Notes under the pieces: generated by a model
Told to the model about the DNA's origin: nothing
The model's database searches: none
What the model saw: the letters and a program-made list of their open reading frames with translations, nothing else
Shown here: positions 45,559 through 54,336 of the stretch, piece by piece
Position numbering within the stretch: position 1 is the first letter of the stretch
Layout: every line of letters begins with the position of its first letter
Position numbers and translations under genes: made by a program
Assembly (NCBI GenBank): GCA_903884005.1
Contig: CAISDA010000005.1
Location: 51,713 to 115,712, forward strand
Source of the DNA: an uncultured Ignavibacteriota bacterium
Lineage (GTDB): Bacteria; Bacteroidota; Ignavibacteria; UBA10030; UBA8401
Length of the DNA stretch: 64,000 nucleotides
Reading direction: 5' to 3'

Positions 45559-47673
45559 ATGAGCATAACGTTAACACGCAGAGAAATATTGCAATTCGTC
45601 GGCGGGTCCGCCCTCGGACTGCTGTTCACTCCGATCCCCTGGAAAGTCTTGAACGACAGCGCGATCTGGACGCAGAACTGGCCGTGGATCCCCGCGCCCC
45701 TTACCGGAGAATTCACGTCGTTCGGCACAACGTGCACGCTGTGCCAGTCCGCATGCGGCATGCGAGCCCGGTCTGTGGGCAAACAGCCGGTGAGCCTCTC
45801 CGGCATACCAGGGCATCCGTTCAATAACGGCTCGCTCTGCACGGCGGGCATTCTCGCCCATCATTTGCGCTACCATCCGTCGCGCCTCAGGCAGCCGATA
45901 AAATTTTTACCGGGAACCGGTTACGGAACACCGCTTTCATCCACGACAGTAGTGGATGAAATTTCACGTTGTCTGAACGGCAACCGCGGTCCCGTCGTCA
46001 TTCTGGACGGCAGGCCGGGAAGAACCGCTTCTGCGCTCTTCGGTCAGTTGGGTGAAGCACACCCCGCAGTGCGCTATATTCCGATGTCCGCACCCGCGTT
46101 CGACGTCCTCCATACGATGTCCGATGCGCCGCTCGGGCCCCTCGGATACGATATCGACGGCGCACGACTGCTCGTAAATTTCGGCGCGCCGCTGTTCGAC
46201 GCGTGGGGCACTCCGTCCCGCGCCTCGAAAGTCATGGATACGCGCGCATCAAAAACGCAGACGGTCATTCATGTCGAAGCGCTCTGCTCACGGTCGGCTT
46301 CGCGATCCGACCAATGGATCGCGGCGCGTCCCGGCAGCGAGGCGCTTCTTGCCCTGAGCCTTGCCTGCGTCATGATCGAAGAAAAATTATATTCCGCCGC
46401 CGCAGCGCGAACGATCGGCGATTTCGGTGAATTTTCGGACTACATCCGCACGTTCTCTCCCGAGGCAGTGTCGGGGGCATCGGGTGTGAGGCCCGAGACG
46501 ATACGCACCACCGCCCGCGCATTCGCATCACAGTCTCCGGCGCTCGCAATCGTCGGCAATGACGCGTCATACGAAACCTGCGCCGCGGTCATGGCGCTCA
46601 ATATTCTGGCCGGAACTGTCGGACACACCGGCGGCGTGGCGCGACGAAATGCAATTCCCGACGCGGCGGTCTTCCCGTCGTCGGGCGTGCGCGCCGTGTC
46701 ACTGCATGACGTGCCGGACCATTCCATTTGCACGCTGATCATCGACGAATCGCTCTCGGGCTGCACACTCTCCGATGCGCTGCTCGAAAAAAAATTAGTC
46801 CCCAAAGATGCAACCATCATATCCCTGTCGCCGTTTGTCACCTCGCGCCCCTACTGCACTCAGTACGTCGTGCCGAGCACGGTCATGTTCGAAACCATGA
46901 GCGATGTTCCGGGGCCCATCGATGCCGCGGTCTCCTCACTTGCTGTATCGGCCGCAGTGCTTCAGGCGCCGGACGGAATGATGGATGCGGTGCAATTCGC
47001 GCAGATGCTTGGCCGCGCCCTCGGCTCCACGACCGCATCTGGCACCACGGAAGAACTTGTGAAGCAGCGCGTCGCGGCGATCCATGCCTCGAAACGCGGG
47101 ACGGTCTTCGCTCCGTCCACAGGCGTTTCGACCGCGCTGCAGCAGTGTGCATCGGCCGATGAACTCTGGTCGGCGCTGGCTGAAGGCGGCTGCTGGATGG
47201 ACGATGCCGCACGCGGCGACAACGCGCCTGCAGCGATGACGCTCATGAACGCGTTCCGAGCCGCGCAGATCAGTCTGCCGCAATCGCACAATGTGGATCA
47301 GCTCTTCGTGGTGCCGTTCGCCGAAACGACGATCTACAACGGCACACCGGTGTCTCCGTTGCTGAGCAAAGTGTCACAGGAATCGGGACTGCGCTTGTCG
47401 CTCCGCCAGGCGTATGTGAACCCGGCCACGGCTATGGCGCGCTCGGTCGCCAACGGCGAAACGATTTCGCTCACGACAAAAAACGGATCGATGACCGTGC
47501 AGGCGAAGGTCGACGCTTCGGTAATGCCGGATGTGATCTTCGTGTCGATCGCCGGCTCGAGAGAGAGCAGTGTGTCGGCGCACTCGGCGCACGATGTCCG
47601 GCTGCTCTGCAACGTCAACGAAAACGGTTCTTTCAGTTCAACACCTGTCTCACTTCAGAAAGTCACTGCGTAA
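45559..47673 (+). CDS. qrcB: Molybdopterin-oxidoreductase-like subunit, QrcB-like
   Basis: A 704-residue protein with a twin-arginine signal (TRREILQFVGGSALG), so it is exported folded. Cysteines 59, 62, 66 and 94 fit the N-terminal 4Fe-4S site of the molybdopterin oxidoreductase family. The rest is about the length of QrcB, shorter than formate dehydrogenases, and lacks large insertions. In Desulfovibrio Qrc the homologue holds no molybdenum; whether this one binds cofactor cannot be told from sequence. The gene abuts the next by the overlap TAATG, so stoichiometric synthesis is likely. Confidence 0.85.
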   Translation: MSITLTRREILQFVGGSALGLLFTPIPWKVLNDSAIWTQNWPWIPAPLTGEFTSFGTTCTLCQSACGMRARSVGKQPVSLSGIPGHPFNNGSLCTAGILAHHLRYHPSRLRQPIKFLPGTGYGTPLSSTTVVDEISRCLNGNRGPVVILDGRPGRTASALFGQLGEAHPAVRYIPMSAPAFDVLHTMSDAPLGPLGYDIDGARLLVNFGAPLFDAWGTPSRASKVMDTRASKTQTVIHVEALCSRSASRSDQWIAARPGSEALLALSLACVMIEEKLYSAAAARTIGDFGEFSDYIRTFSPEAVSGASGVRPETIRTTARAFASQSPALAIVGNDASYETCAAVMALNILAGTVGHTGGVARRNAIPDAAVFPSSGVRAVSLHDVPDHSICTLIIDESLSGCTLSDALLEKKLVPKDATIISLSPFVTSRPYCTQYVVPSTVMFETMSDVPGPIDAAVSSLAVSAAVLQAPDGMMDAVQFAQMLGRALGSTTASGTTEELVKQRVAAIHASKRGTVFAPSTGVSTALQQCASADELWSALAEGGCWMDDAARGDNAPAAMTLMNAFRAAQISLPQSHNVDQLFVVPFAETTIYNGTPVSPLLSKVSQESGLRLSLRQAYVNPATAMARSVANGETISLTTKNGSMTVQAKVDASVMPDVIFVSIAGSRESSVSAHSAHDVRLLCNVNENGSFSSTPVSLQKVTA

Positions 47674-48443
47674 TGGAAACGAATCACACATCACCCCGCT
47701 ATGGAATGGTCATCGATGTCGACCGCTGCACCGGATGCGGGAATTGCATGGTTGCATGTGCCGTAGAAAATAACGTTCCACCGGCTGACCCGAAAGCGAC
47801 AGAGCGCACCGGCACCACGTGGATGCGCGTCTCAAAACTCGAGAACGGTCTCCCCTTTCCGGAAAACCGCTCGGTGTATCTTCCTGTCAGCTGCCAACAG
47901 TGCGACCATCATACGCCCTGCGTATCGGTCTGCCCGCAGAACGCGGTGGAATACGACACCGAATCGGGCATCGTCGCGCAGATCCCCGTGCGCTGCTTCG
48001 GATGCCGGTACTGCGTGACGGCGTGCCCGTATCATGCCCGCTATTACAATTGGTGGGATCCGGTGTGGCCCGAAGGCATGGAAAAGACGCTCAATCCCGA
48101 TGTCTCAACGCGCATGCGCGGCGTCGTGGAAAAATGCAATTTCTGCCACGGCCGCCTCCAGGCAGCGCGCGCCAAAGCCGCCGCCGAAGGACGACGCACG
48201 ATCGCCGACGCGGAATATGTGCCTGCATGCGGCGAGTCCTGCCCGACGCATGCGATCCATTTCGGGAATCTGTCGGATCCCAATTCCGACGTATCGATGC
48301 TCAGCAAAGACAAGCGCGCATTCCGTCTCCTGGAAGAGCTTGGCACCGAACCCAAAGTGTATTTCCTGTCCGAACAGGATTGGGTGCACGCGATCGTGAA
48401 AAATAAAATCTCCACCGAACTTAAGGGCCACGGTAATGGATAA
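47673..48443 (+). CDS. qrcC: Four-cluster Fe-S subunit, QrcC-like
   Basis: A 256-residue ferredoxin-like protein with four cysteine groups typical of PhsB/DmsB/QrcC subunits: CTGCGNCMVAC, CQQCDHHTPCVSVCP, CFGCRYCVTACP and a group formed by CNFCHG and CGESCP. It should hold up to four [4Fe-4S] clusters and pass electrons between the QrcA/QrcB proteins and the quinone-reactive membrane subunit. No signal peptide is present, so it would be co-transported with its TAT-bearing partner. Start and stop overlap both neighbours. Confidence 0.9.
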   Translation: METNHTSPRYGMVIDVDRCTGCGNCMVACAVENNVPPADPKATERTGTTWMRVSKLENGLPFPENRSVYLPVSCQQCDHHTPCVSVCPQNAVEYDTESGIVAQIPVRCFGCRYCVTACPYHARYYNWWDPVWPEGMEKTLNPDVSTRMRGVVEKCNFCHGRLQAARAKAAAEGRRTIADAEYVPACGESCPTHAIHFGNLSDPNSDVSMLSKDKRAFRLLEELGTEPKVYFLSEQDWVHAIVKNKISTELKGHGNG

Positions 48444-49665
48444 ACAATTGATCTCGCGTGGAACATCGCGAACACCGCTTCCGAGATTCATGCTGTGGAT
48501 ACTGCCGTGGGTGGCAATGCTGGGAATCGGCCTCTACGCCATTTTTCTCTGCCTCTCGAAAGGCCTCAACCAGACGAACATGGACAACCGGTTTTCATTC
48601 GGGTTGTGGATCTATCTGGATCTGACCGTGATCGCACTGGGCGCAGGCGCGTTCTTCACCGGCTTCCTGCTCTACATTCTCAAACGCAAGGAATTGAAGG
48701 CCGTCATCAACAGCGCGGTCACGATCGGATTCATCTGCTACAGCGGCGCCGTTGCCGTACTCGCCGTCGATGTCGGCCAGCCGCTGCGGGCATGGTTCAC
48801 ATTCTGGCACCCGAATGTCCACTCGATGCTCGCGGAAGTGACATTCTGCATCACCTGCTACCTCATCGTCTTGATCATCGAATATATACCGGTCGTCCTG
48901 AAGAACAGACGCATCAAGAACGTGCCGTCGATGCTCGTCTTCGAATTTGAACTGCACAAGCTGATGGTCGTGCTGGCTGCGGTGGGAACATTTCTTTCGT
49001 TCTTCCATCAGGGCTCGCTCGGCGGTCTCTACGGCGTGCTCGTCGGCAGGCCCTTCGCGTTTCGTCCGGCGCTCGGCATCTGGCCCACCACGTTCTTCCT
49101 GTTCATCATTTCTGCGGCGGCGGTCGGACCGAGCTTCATTCTGCTCACGACGTGGCTCACGTCCAAGATCTCACGCAAGCAGTTGGTGAAGCCGGAGGTG
49201 CTGCAGGATCTCGGAAAAATTTCGGGATCGATCCTGATCTTCTACATCATCCTGAAAACCGTCGACACGATTTTTTGGATCAATTCCGTACACGCGCTCG
49301 GATTTTCACCGGCCGGATTTTTCCGCATACAGGAATTCGGCACATGGATCCTGTTCCTGGAGATCGTTGTGCTCGGGCTCGTTCCGGCCATTCTCCTGCT
49401 CAGCAATCGCGTCCGCCAGAATACGACGCTGCTCGTGCTCTCCGCAACGCTTGCGTGCGCCGGCATCGTCCTGAACCGGTATGTCATGACAATACAAACG
49501 CTGGCGCTGCCGACGCTGCCGTTCGATCAGTTCCTCTCGTACTCGCCCAGCTGGCAGGAAGTCGCGACATTCCTCGCGGTGATCGCCTACGGCATGCTGG
49601 TGTATTCATTCTCATTCAGATATCTGACACTGTTCCCTCAGGAACGCGAAATTCAATCCGTCTAA
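48436..49665 (+). CDS. qrcD: NrfD-family membrane subunit, QrcD-like
   Basis: A 409-residue integral membrane protein with about ten hydrophobic helices. It has the NrfD/PsrC look: RFSFGLWIYLDLTVIALGAG in the first pair of helices, the short MFTFWHPN-like loop (WFTFWHPNVHSMLAEVTFC) and HQGSLGGLYGVLV. NrfD-type proteins carry the quinone site and are related to the alternative complex III. It is the quinone-facing part of the Qrc-like complex. It begins 8 bp before the end of qrcC and is followed 10 bp later by an accessory gene with a strong ribosome-binding site. Confidence 0.9.
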   Translation: MDKQLISRGTSRTPLPRFMLWILPWVAMLGIGLYAIFLCLSKGLNQTNMDNRFSFGLWIYLDLTVIALGAGAFFTGFLLYILKRKELKAVINSAVTIGFICYSGAVAVLAVDVGQPLRAWFTFWHPNVHSMLAEVTFCITCYLIVLIIEYIPVVLKNRRIKNVPSMLVFEFELHKLMVVLAAVGTFLSFFHQGSLGGLYGVLVGRPFAFRPALGIWPTTFFLFIISAAAVGPSFILLTTWLTSKISRKQLVKPEVLQDLGKISGSILIFYIILKTVDTIFWINSVHALGFSPAGFFRIQEFGTWILFLEIVVLGLVPAILLLSNRVRQNTTLLVLSATLACAGIVLNRYVMTIQTLALPTLPFDQFLSYSPSWQEVATFLAVIAYGMLVYSFSFRYLTLFPQEREIQSV

Positions 49666-49675
49666 GGAGTTGGTC

Positions 49676-50506
49676 ATGCTCTCACTCGTCTTTGCCTATG
49701 CCTGGAGTACAGGAAACATTATTTTTCTCGGCGCCTTCTTCACGATCGTTGCCATCATCGTCGCCACGCTCGTCACCACCACGCTGCGGACTCTTCGCGC
49801 CTTGCGCGCGAACGCTGCAGAGGCGATCCGGTGGAAATCCGATTTTCACGATATGCCCAGCTCATCGAGAACGTGCCGGCATGTGTTCACCGGCGAATTC
49901 GAACGGCGCGTCTGCAACAATGAATTCAATTGCAACGGCTGCGAGCAGCACGCGCTGCTCCTCGCCCAGCAGAACGCGGCCGCCATGCCGGTGAACGCGC
50001 AGATGAATCCGGGATTCGCGCTTCCGCTGGACCGTTTGTATTCCCGCGGGCATACGTGGACAAAACAGAACACGGACGGAACCTATGTGATCGGCGTCGA
50101 TGATTTTGCCGCACGGCTCATCGGCACGCCGAGCGCCATCGACCTTCCGGCGATCGGAACACGCCTGTCCATCAACGGCAGCGCATGGAATTTCAAGAAA
50201 GGCGAAACATCGGTTCGCATGCTCTCGCCGCTCGAGGGCGAAGTCGTGGAAACAAGCGACGGCGCTCAGGGCTGGTACCTGCGCGTGCAGCCTCTCTCTG
50301 CCGACGTGAAAACAGGCCATTTGCTGCGGGGCGCCGAAGTCGGGCCCTGGATTCAGCGCGAATTCGACCGATTGCAGAATTATCTCGCAGACCCTAAGAT
50401 CGGCCTCACACTGCCCGACGGCGGCATGCCGGTGAGGGATTTCACAGCGGAATTTCCGGAGAAGGATTGGGACGCCATCTACAGCACGCTGCTGCTGGAG
50501 CCCTGA
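49676..50506 (+). CDS. Membrane-anchored cysteine-rich protein with a degenerate GcvH-like domain
   Basis: A 276-residue protein from the ATG at 49676, with AAGGAG 6 bases before it. One or two N-terminal membrane segments (NIIFLGAFFTIVAIIVATLV) precede a four-cysteine motif (CRHVFTGEFERRVCNNEFNC with a fourth Cys two residues on), a pattern I know from GcvH-like proteins of anaerobes. The GcvH-like domain (LYSRGHTWTKQNTDGTYVIG, VRMLSPLEGEVVETSDG) has no lysine at the lipoyl site, where the loop reads KKGETSVRMLSP with Glu at the aligned position. An LTLPDGG motif follows. It closes the operon and is probably a structural or redox-related accessory of the complex. Confidence 0.8.
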   Translation: MLSLVFAYAWSTGNIIFLGAFFTIVAIIVATLVTTTLRTLRALRANAAEAIRWKSDFHDMPSSSRTCRHVFTGEFERRVCNNEFNCNGCEQHALLLAQQNAAAMPVNAQMNPGFALPLDRLYSRGHTWTKQNTDGTYVIGVDDFAARLIGTPSAIDLPAIGTRLSINGSAWNFKKGETSVRMLSPLEGEVVETSDGAQGWYLRVQPLSADVKTGHLLRGAEVGPWIQREFDRLQNYLADPKIGLTLPDGGMPVRDFTAEFPEKDWDAIYSTLLLEP

Positions 50507-50554
50507 AGTTAAGCGGTCGAAATTTTTTTCCCCAAGACACGCGGTGATAAAACT

Positions 50555-50593
50555 ACAGCCGCGATATCCGATCCATCCGGATGTCGCGGCTGT
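50555..50593. terminator. Bidirectional terminator between converging operons
   Basis: Arms ACAGCCGCGATATCCG (50555-50570) and CGGATGTCGCGGCTGT (50578-50593) pair over 16 bp with one T-G pair around a 7-base loop. It lies between the Qrc-like operon and the convergent regulator gene. No strong T-run follows on either strand. Confidence 0.75.
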
Positions 50594-50610
50594 TCTGCGT
50601 TCGTGAAGGA

Positions 50611-51969
50611 TTATCGGGGAATGTTGAATTTTTTAATGCGGTCGTAGAGCGTCGAACGGTCCATGCCGAGTTTCAACGCCGTTTCTTTGATGTTGCCGTT
50701 GCAGCGCCGGAGCGTCGTGACGATCGCCTGGCGCTCCAATTCCTCGAGCGTCATGGACTGCGGTATCTCCCATTCCTGGGCGTCTTTTTTCGCCCCGTTC
50801 AGGAATTGAAAATCGTTTTCCGTGAGCACATGCTCCCTGCATGTCACCATCGCGCGCTCGACGGCATTTTCAAGCTCCCGCACATTTCCCGGCCATCCAT
50901 AGTCCATCATTTTTTTCAACCCGCCTTCGGAAATTCCCGTGATCGGTTTTCCCAGTTCGTGCGAAAGGCGTTCCACAAATATGCGCGCCAGCAGCGGTAT
51001 GTCTTCCATGCGCTCGCGCAGCGGAGGGATGTGTATGTTGATCACGTTCAGCCTGTAGAACAGATCTTCGCGGAATCGCCCCTGCCTCACGGCGTCCTCA
51101 AGATTCACATGCGTGGCGGCCACGACCCTCACGTCGAGCGTGATCTCCTCCGATCCGCCCACGCGGTAGATCTTCTTTTCCTGCAGCACGCGCAGAAGGT
51201 CCATCTGCAGTTTTGGCGAGATGTCTCCGATCTCGTCCAGCAGGATCGTGCCGCCGTCGGCCATTTCGAATTTTCCGGGCTTCTGCGAGATGGCGCCGGT
51301 GAATGTGCCCTTCTCGTGCCCGAACAATTCCGATTCGAGCAGCGTCTCGGCAAGCGCGGAGCACGAGACCGCAATGAACGGTTTGTCTGCACGGTCGCCC
51401 GAATAATGGATCGCGCGCGCCACGAGTTCTTTTCCCGTCCCGCTTTCGCCCTGGATCAACACGGTGCTTCGCATGCTCGATATTTCCTTGACGAGCTGGA
51501 AGATCTCCATCATCTTCGCGTTCTTGCTGATGATGTCCTGGAACTGGTACTGTCCCAGCAATTTCTTGCGCAGCATCGTGTTTTCGCGTTCAAGATTTTT
51601 CACTTTGATGATGCGCCCCACCAGAAGCGAGATCTCCTGCGGATTGCACGGCTTCACGATGTATTCGATCGCGCCTTCCTTCATCGCGGAGATCGCCGTA
51701 TCGACGGTGGCATAGGCCGTGATGATCACGACCGACGCATCGGGATAGATCTTCTTGATCTCCATCATTGTTTCAATGCCGTCGATCCCCTTCGGCATCT
51801 TCAGATCGACAAAATAGATCGCATACTCTTTCGCTTGGGTCTTTTCGAGCGCTTCGCGCCCCGAGGCGGCGGAGTCCACGAAATACCCGTCTTCGCGCAG
51901 CCATGCGGCCATCGATTCGCGGTTGACCTCTTCGTCATCGACGACTAAAATTTCCCATTGCGTGTTCAT
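50611..51969 (-). CDS. Sigma-54-dependent response regulator, NtrC family (system 1)
   Basis: A 452-residue protein from the ATG at 51969 (MNTQWEILVVDDEEVNRES). The receiver domain has its acceptor Asp in YFVDLKMPKGIDG. A central AAA+ domain follows with the Walker A QGESGTGKELVARAI, the sigma-54 contact loop as FGHEKGTFTGA (the usual GAFTGA with Thr for Ala), the GGTILLDEIGD Walker B region and RFREDLFYRLNVI. A Fis-type helix-turn-helix (KETALKLGMDRSTLYDRIKK) ends it. It should drive the -24/-12 promoters seen at 43633, 60362 and 62795. An archaemetzincin gene separates it from its presumed kinase. Confidence 0.92.
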   Translation of the reverse strand: MNTQWEILVVDDEEVNRESMAAWLREDGYFVDSAASGREALEKTQAKEYAIYFVDLKMPKGIDGIETMMEIKKIYPDASVVIITAYATVDTAISAMKEGAIEYIVKPCNPQEISLLVGRIIKVKNLERENTMLRKKLLGQYQFQDIISKNAKMMEIFQLVKEISSMRSTVLIQGESGTGKELVARAIHYSGDRADKPFIAVSCSALAETLLESELFGHEKGTFTGAISQKPGKFEMADGGTILLDEIGDISPKLQMDLLRVLQEKKIYRVGGSEEITLDVRVVAATHVNLEDAVRQGRFREDLFYRLNVINIHIPPLRERMEDIPLLARIFVERLSHELGKPITGISEGGLKKMMDYGWPGNVRELENAVERAMVTCREHVLTENDFQFLNGAKKDAQEWEIPQSMTLEELERQAIVTTLRRCNGNIKETALKLGMDRSTLYDRIKKFNIPR

Positions 51970-51980
51970 TGGTGTTCCCT

Positions 51981-52532
51981 TCACCTGTCTGTGGCAAGAC
52001 TGCTCACGCTGTCTTGTAATAAGATTGCGCAGCTGCGGCAATACTCTGCTAGCTTGCCGTCCACCTGCTGTATGCTGTTCGAGAGCGCCATCACACAATG
52101 TTTCTCCGTGCAATGGGTCAATCCGAATGTATGTCCGATCTCATGCATCGCTTCTTTTTCCACGCGCTTGTAAAAGAGCGCAGCGTTGACGGGCAGGCTG
52201 TAATAGTCCTGCCGCAGGCGCGCCAGCGACATCACCGCGGCTTTTCCCTTGAGCTGCGCCTGCCCGAAAACGAACGTCAGCATCGGAATGAAGAGGTCCG
52301 CATCGACAACGGCCAGCACGCGCTCGGCATCGCGCGGCATCGCTTCGATCGCCGCGCGAAGGATGTGGATGGCTTCGTACTGCTCGCGTTTCGCATCGTA
52401 GGCAACATTGGGGATCGCCATCGCGTGCGCGATCCTGACATCCCATCCGAGTTCCTGCTCAAACCGATGTTTCAGTATGTCGAGGGCACGCTCGTCGGGC
52501 GCGCCGACGGGCATCAGATACAAGCTCTTCAT
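51981..52532 (-). CDS. Archaemetzincin-type zinc metalloprotease (copy 1)
   Basis: A 183-residue protein with the full archaemetzincin signature: HEIGHTFGLTHC, then CVM after four residues, and CRSC 16 residues further. The three histidines would hold a catalytic zinc, and the four cysteines a second zinc. There is no signal peptide, so it is cytoplasmic. The N-terminus (MKSLYLMPVGAPDERALDIL) is family-like. Its start overlaps the stop of the heme-sensor kinase gene by 4 bp (ATGA) and it is 11 bp from the regulator gene, so it is translationally part of a two-component operon. Archaemetzincins have poorly known targets; a regulatory role here is inference. Confidence 0.9.
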   Translation of the reverse strand: MKSLYLMPVGAPDERALDILKHRFEQELGWDVRIAHAMAIPNVAYDAKREQYEAIHILRAAIEAMPRDAERVLAVVDADLFIPMLTFVFGQAQLKGKAAVMSLARLRQDYYSLPVNAALFYKRVEKEAMHEIGHTFGLTHCTEKHCVMALSNSIQQVDGKLAEYCRSCAILLQDSVSSLATDR

Positions 52533-54157
52533 GCTATACGGTCCGCATCCTGGCCGGTGCTCTTCGATGTCTCGCCCGCAGCCGGAAGCAGCACACGGAA
52601 CACCGTTCCCTCGCCCGCCTTGCTCTCCACTTCAATGTCGCCGCCGTGCGATTCGACGATGCCGTAGACAACGGCGAGTCCGAGGCCTACTCCCTTCCCC
52701 TCATCTTTCGTCGTGAAGAACGGATCGAATATTTTGGTGAGATTTTCCGGAAGGATCCCATCGCCGTTGTCCGAGATCAGGAGCACGACGCCGTCCCCCG
52801 ATGCATCCGGGGTCGTCGTCACGCAGACCTTCCCATTGCCTTTGGCATGCGTGGACTCCGCCGCATTCATGATCAGGTTCACCAGCACCTGCTGTATCTG
52901 CGAATGATCGCATTTGATCATCGGCAGCGCCGGATGCAGGCTTAGTTCCAGATCGATGTTGGCGAGCTTCAGCTTGTGATCGATGATGGACAGCGTCCGC
53001 TGAATGATCGAATTGAGATCGGTCATTGTCCGCTGCGGCGACGATCGCCTCGAAAATGCGAGCAGGTCCATCACGATCCTGCCCACACGCGACGTCTCCC
53101 CCGATATCTGGTCGAGATAGCGCCGGACCTCCTCGATCCGATGCGGCGGGATCCCGTCTTCGGTGATGATGCGCTTCAGGAGCATGGACAAGTTCAGCAC
53201 GCCGGCGATCGGGTTGTTGATCTCGTGCGCGACGCTCGCCGACAGCGTGCCGAGCGAGGCAAGCCGGTCGGTCTGAAATAATTTCTGATTGACGGTCTTT
53301 AGCTGCTCTGTCCGCTTCTGCACCTTCGTTTCAAGACTCTGCGTGAGATCGTTCAACTCCCCGATCGTCGTCATCAGCCGTTCGCGCATGACGTTGAACG
53401 ATTTTGCCAGCTCCCCGATCTCGTCGGACGAATGGATCTCGATCGGCTGGTCGAGCTGCATGGCGCTGATCGCACGGGTTCCCTCGATGAGTTTCTTGAT
53501 CGGCTTGTCCACCGTTCTGCGCACGAAAACAAATATGAATCCGCCCATGAGCACGATCGACAGCGACGTGAAGAGGATCATGCGCTCCTGTATGCCCCTC
53601 ACGATCCGGTCCACATTGTCCAGATTGTGAACAACGTCCAGCACGCCCAGCACTTTGATTTTCGCGGGATGCGCGTGGCAGTCGGCATTGCTGCACGAGG
53701 GTTCGTTGTAGATCGGCGTCACCATCGCCAGTTCGCGGCGGCCGGCAGCGGTGTGAAGGATCTGCGCCCGGTTCTTCGGATCGGGGATGATGAGCGGTTT
53801 CGCGCCGGCATGGCAGACCGCACACACCGGATCCTTCGTATTGACGCTCTTGTTGTCCAGCGAATCCGTGGAAAACATGATGCGTCCCTCGCGGTGGTTG
53901 AAGATCCGTATCTTGTTGATCCCCTGTCGCAGCGCTATCGTGTTCATGATCTTATAGGCGGACTCGCGGTTATCGGCGAGCATGGCGTGCCACGTCGCGC
54001 TGGAAATGCCGTTGGACAACTGGTCGGCGCCTTCAACGATCGTTTCAAGCAGCTGCTGCTCCTGCGTCTTGATCTGGAAAAATCCGGTGATGGCGCCCGC
54101 GATCACGACGATGAGCGTGATGAAAAAAATGAGCCGTTGAGCGAGTTTCTTTGGCAT
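52529..54157 (-). CDS. Heme-c sensor histidine kinase (system 1)
   Basis: A 542-residue membrane kinase from the ATG at 54157 (MPKKLAQRLIFFITLIVVIA). Between two membrane segments lies a periplasmic domain with CAVCH (residues about 112-116) and a second motif CSNADCH (about 155-161), that is CxxCH and CX4CH, both able to bind c-type heme. Then come HAMP (PIKKLIEGTRAISAM), a coiled coil, HisKA (LGTLSASVAHEINNPIAG, with the phosphorylated His) and a HATPase (LVNLIMNAAEST, ISDNGDGI, GKGVGLGLAVVYGIV). It likely senses redox state or a gas at heme. It is probably the partner of the sigma-54 regulator at 50611. Confidence 0.9.
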   Translation of the reverse strand: MPKKLAQRLIFFITLIVVIAGAITGFFQIKTQEQQLLETIVEGADQLSNGISSATWHAMLADNRESAYKIMNTIALRQGINKIRIFNHREGRIMFSTDSLDNKSVNTKDPVCAVCHAGAKPLIIPDPKNRAQILHTAAGRRELAMVTPIYNEPSCSNADCHAHPAKIKVLGVLDVVHNLDNVDRIVRGIQERMILFTSLSIVLMGGFIFVFVRRTVDKPIKKLIEGTRAISAMQLDQPIEIHSSDEIGELAKSFNVMRERLMTTIGELNDLTQSLETKVQKRTEQLKTVNQKLFQTDRLASLGTLSASVAHEINNPIAGVLNLSMLLKRIITEDGIPPHRIEEVRRYLDQISGETSRVGRIVMDLLAFSRRSSPQRTMTDLNSIIQRTLSIIDHKLKLANIDLELSLHPALPMIKCDHSQIQQVLVNLIMNAAESTHAKGNGKVCVTTTPDASGDGVVLLISDNGDGILPENLTKIFDPFFTTKDEGKGVGLGLAVVYGIVESHGGDIEVESKAGEGTVFRVLLPAAGETSKSTGQDADRIA

Positions 54158-54336
54158 GATGATGGTACGAATGAACCGGTGGTAGAATTGAAATTCTGAC
54201 TGCGTCCCGGCAGCGCGGGCATCGGACACACATCGAATCGCATTTCACAAAATAGAATTTATTGCCTGCAAACACAACGACGCATCCGCCCCTCAGTGCG
54301 ATTTTATTTTTTTCTGCTGTCCCGCACGGCACACAG

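Noticed and set aside
49240..49262. CTACATCAT resembling half of the palindromic operator
   Set aside because: It lies inside the qrcD coding region, has no second half and is expected by chance.
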